A stretch of 15,884 nt of DNA. Source: JBOFLG01 sp051657745 (lineage in GTDB: Bacteria > Actinomycetota > Actinomycetes > Actinomycetales > Dermatophilaceae). Positions 14,234 to 15,884 of the stretch are shown here, piece by piece; positions within the stretch are counted from its first letter, which is position 1; each line of letters begins with the position of its first letter. The notes below the pieces were generated by a model. The model worked only from the letters and a program-made list of their open reading frames with translations, was not told where the DNA came from and did not search any database. The DNA lies in NCBI GenBank assembly GCA_051657745.1, contig JBOFLG010000137.1:1-15884 (forward strand), written 5' to 3'. Made by a program: the position numbers and the translations under genes.

Positions 14234-15351
14234 GCCGTGGCCCACTGGTCCTCCCGGCGCTGGACAGGCTTGTCGATGACCGCGTGTTGCCCGGCTACTC
14301 GGTCGCCGTCCGGCGCGCCGATGACGTCCACGTCGCCGTCCGCGGCGTCGCCGACCCAAGGTCGGGCGTGCCGGTGACCGAGGCGACGTCGTACCGCCTC
14401 GGCTCGCTCTCGAAGCCGGTGGCCGGTCTGCTCACCATCGCCCTCGTCGCCGACGGCGTGCTCGACCTCGACGCCGACATCACCACCTGGTGCCCCGAAC
14501 TCGCCGGGCTCCGCGTGCTCCGCGAGCCCAGCGCCGCGATCGACGACACGGTGCCGCTCGACCGGCCGATGACGGTGCGGCACCTGCTCACCATGACGAG
14601 CGGGTTCGGCATGGGCGGCACGGAGACCGCCGTGGCCGAGGCGATGGCGTCGGCCGGCATCGGCCCAGGACCGGTGCCGCCCCGGGTCACCGCCGCGCAG
14701 TTGCTCGGCCGGCTGGCCGGCATCCCGCTCGGCTTCGCACCGGGAGAGGGGTGGGCCTACCACACCTCCACCGACGTACTCTCGGTTCTCCTCGCCCGAG
14801 CCACCGGTACGGGCCTCGAGGCGCTGCTGCGCCGCCGCCTCACCGGCCCGCTCGCGGCCGGGGCGGTCTCCTTCGCCGCGCCGCCCCCGGTGCTCCGGGC
14901 GCCGGCCCTGTGGCCCCGGCCGGCCGGGTTCGAGCCGGTCGAGCCCGGCGGCCCGGCGGCCGACGAGCTGACCACGTTCTCGAGCGGCCTCTGGGCCACC
15001 GCTCCCGACCTGCTCCGCGTGCTGGACGAGTTCGCCCGCCCCTCGGTCGTGCCTGCGGATGCCGTGGCGCACGCCGTCGCACCTGCCCTCACCGACCGGC
15101 AACACCACGCTGCCGCAGGCTTTCTCGGCCCACACCAGTCCTTCGGTCTGCACGTCTCGGTCACGACCGCCGACGACCCGGTCGGGCCGAGGGCCGGCAG
15201 CGTCGGCTGGGCCGGTGGAGTCGGCACCCTCGGCCACGTCGACTCGGCTAGCGACCTCACCGGTGCGCTCCTGACCAACCGGATGGTCGACGGCCCCGAC
15301 GGCTCCCCGGCGTTCGCGGCATTCGTCGCCGACCTCTACTCCAGCGGATGA
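14230..15351 (+). CDS. serine hydrolase of the beta-lactamase (class C / EstB-like) family
   Basis: A 373-aa member of the beta-lactamase / penicillin-binding serine hydrolase family; most such proteins in actinomycetes are esterases or peptidases of unknown substrate. The nucleophile motif SxxK is S59-L-S-K62 in YRLGSLSKPVAG. The second motif is Y177-H-T (WAYHTSTDVLSVLLARATG), where true class C beta-lactamases have Y-x-N. The third region is GWAGGVGTLGHVDSAS, with His-Val-Asp in place of Lys-Thr-Gly, as in EstB-like esterases. No signal peptide is seen, so it should be cytoplasmic, unlike secreted beta-lactamases. The start ATG 14230 overlaps the preceding stop (ATGA), and the nearest GGAGGG (14201-14206) is too far away to serve as a ribosome binding site, so translation is probably coupled. 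ATG 14182 is an in-frame alternative inside the upstream gene. Antibiotic resistance is not implied. Confidence 0.88.
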   Translation: MSRGPLVLPALDRLVDDRVLPGYSVAVRRADDVHVAVRGVADPRSGVPVTEATSYRLGSLSKPVAGLLTIALVADGVLDLDADITTWCPELAGLRVLREPSAAIDDTVPLDRPMTVRHLLTMTSGFGMGGTETAVAEAMASAGIGPGPVPPRVTAAQLLGRLAGIPLGFAPGEGWAYHTSTDVLSVLLARATGTGLEALLRRRLTGPLAAGAVSFAAPPPVLRAPALWPRPAGFEPVEPGGPAADELTTFSSGLWATAPDLLRVLDEFARPSVVPADAVAHAVAPALTDRQHHAAAGFLGPHQSFGLHVSVTTADDPVGPRAGSVGWAGGVGTLGHVDSASDLTGALLTNRMVDGPDGSPAFAAFVADLYSSG

Positions 15352-15353
15352 CG

Positions 15354-15369
15354 CCCACCCCGAGGTGGG
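15354..15369 (+). terminator. weak terminator hairpin after the serine hydrolase gene
   Basis: CCCACC (15354-15359), loop CCGA, GGTGGG (15364-15369): a 6-bp perfect stem directly after the stop, flanked by two copies of TGACGCCC (15349-15356 and 15372-15379). No T-tract follows beyond TT. Confidence 0.4.
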
Positions 15370-15428
15370 GTTGACGCCCCGCGGAGGCGCCGCGAGCCGG
15401 AGTTCACGAGGCAGCCGTAGCCGCCCGG

Positions 15429-15434
15429 TAACGT
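15429..15434 (+). promoter_or_regulatory. putative leaderless -10 box of coaE
   Basis: TAACGT fits TANNNT and ends 7 nt before ATG 15442. There is no Shine-Dalgarno between them. A -35 is not evident. Confidence 0.55.
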
Positions 15435-15441
15435 CACCGTC

Positions 15442-15884
15442 ATGCTGCGCATCGGGCTTACCGGCGGGATCGGCTCTGGCAAGTCCACCGCAGCCGCCAC
15501 CTTCGCTGCGCTCGGCGCGGTCATCGTCGATGCCGATGTGGTGGCCCGCGAGGTGGTGCGGCCCGGAACTCCGGCACTTGCCGCAATCGCCGAGCGCTTC
15601 GGCCTCAGCGTGCTCCGGAGCGATGGCGCACTCGACCGGCCGGCGCTGGGCCGCATCGTGTTCGGCGATCAGGATGCGCTGCGTGACCTGGAGGCGATCA
15701 CTCACCCGGCGATCCGGCGGCGCACCGCTGACCTGATGGCCGCTGCTCCACCGGACGCGATCCTCGTGCACGACATGCCGCTCATCGTGGAACAGCAGAT
15801 GATCGGGGAGTACCACCTCGTCGTTGTCGTCGGGGTTGCCGAGGGTCCTCGACTCCGCCGGCTCGTTGAGCACCGGGGGATGAC
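15442..15884 (+). CDS. coaE: dephospho-CoA kinase, 3'-truncated by window edge
   Basis: This enzyme phosphorylates the 3'-hydroxyl of dephospho-CoA with ATP, the last step of coenzyme A synthesis. Only the first 147 codons are in the window. The P-loop GGIGSGKST is at residues 8-16, directly after the start MLRIGLT, which fixes the ATG. The substrate-binding region VIVDADVVAREVV follows, then the lid region (AITHPAIRRR) and the strand VHDMPLIVE, all standard for CoaE. About 60 or more residues are missing at the C-terminus. Some actinobacterial CoaE proteins carry an extra C-terminal domain, which cannot be judged here. It follows the serine hydrolase gene by 90 bp and appears to have its own leaderless promoter. 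In M. tuberculosis coaE also follows rpsA, though without these two intervening genes. Confidence 0.95.
   Translation, partial: MLRIGLTGGIGSGKSTAAATFAALGAVIVDADVVAREVVRPGTPALAAIAERFGLSVLRSDGALDRPALGRIVFGDQDALRDLEAITHPAIRRRTADLMAAAPPDAILVHDMPLIVEQQMIGEYHLVVVVGVAEGPRLRRLVEHRGM

Noticed and set aside
14230..15351. Antibiotic-resistance beta-lactamase
   Set aside because: There is no signal peptide, Y-x-N is replaced by Y-H-T, and the KTG triad is absent. These features fit an EstB-like esterase or uncharacterised hydrolase better.
1..15884. CRISPR arrays, insertion sequences, integrase or phage genes, attachment sites, replication origin
   Set aside because: No spaced direct repeats, transposase or recombinase motifs, or DnaA-box clusters were seen. 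The tRNA-Leu has no integrase gene nearby and no partial tRNA copy was noticed.

Overview
The window is chromosomal DNA from a high-GC Gram-positive bacterium (Actinomycetota). The evidence is strong G/C bias at third codon positions, frequent GTG starts, TANNNT-type -10 boxes, and the gene order pyk - pdtaR - polA - rpsA - coaE. That order matches the pykA (Rv1617), pdtaR (Rv1626), polA (Rv1629), rpsA (Rv1630), coaE (Rv1631) run that I recall from Mycobacterium tuberculosis. The genus cannot be fixed from the sequence alone; a mycobacterium or a Micrococcales-type actinomycete would both fit. I see no mobile element, CRISPR array, phage gene or foreign-looking block. This is core genome.

Layout, left to right. 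(1) 1-4881: the gltBD operon for NADPH-dependent glutamate synthase; gltB is cut by the left edge and overlaps gltD by 8 nt. (2) 4938-6401: pyruvate kinase, with a promoter placed so that the transcript probably starts at the start codon. (3) 6430-6512: tRNA-Leu(CAA), followed after one base by the ATG of pdtaR (6514-7107), an ANTAR response regulator that acts on RNA. (4) 7108-7293: hairpins, a perfect 9-bp tandem repeat and a candidate promoter ahead of a GNAT acetyltransferase (to 7860). (5) 7909-8433, minus strand: a hotdog-fold (PaaI-type) thioesterase, divergent from polA (8453-11140). (6) 11153-12064, minus strand: a class I SAM methyltransferase, convergent with polA and divergent from rpsA. 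(7) 12065-13814: rpsA with its promoter and a structured leader, ended by two tandem perfect hairpins. (8) 13955-15351: a two-gene unit of an unrecognised 92-aa protein and a beta-lactamase-family serine hydrolase, joined by an ATGA overlap. (9) 15442-end: the 5' part of coaE.

The genes are mostly housekeeping: nitrogen assimilation (gltBD), the last step of glycolysis (pyk), leucine decoding (tRNA), RNA-level regulation (pdtaR), DNA repair and lagging-strand processing (polA), translation initiation (rpsA) and coenzyme A synthesis (coaE). I found no convincing new defence or biosynthetic system. The observations most worth a second look are about gene expression. Four separate genes (pyk, polA, the 92-aa gene, coaE) each have a TANNNT box exactly 7 nt before the start codon, which predicts leaderless mRNAs. 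pdtaR lacks that signature, and its start codon abuts the tRNA, so tRNA 3'-end processing may create its mRNA 5' end.
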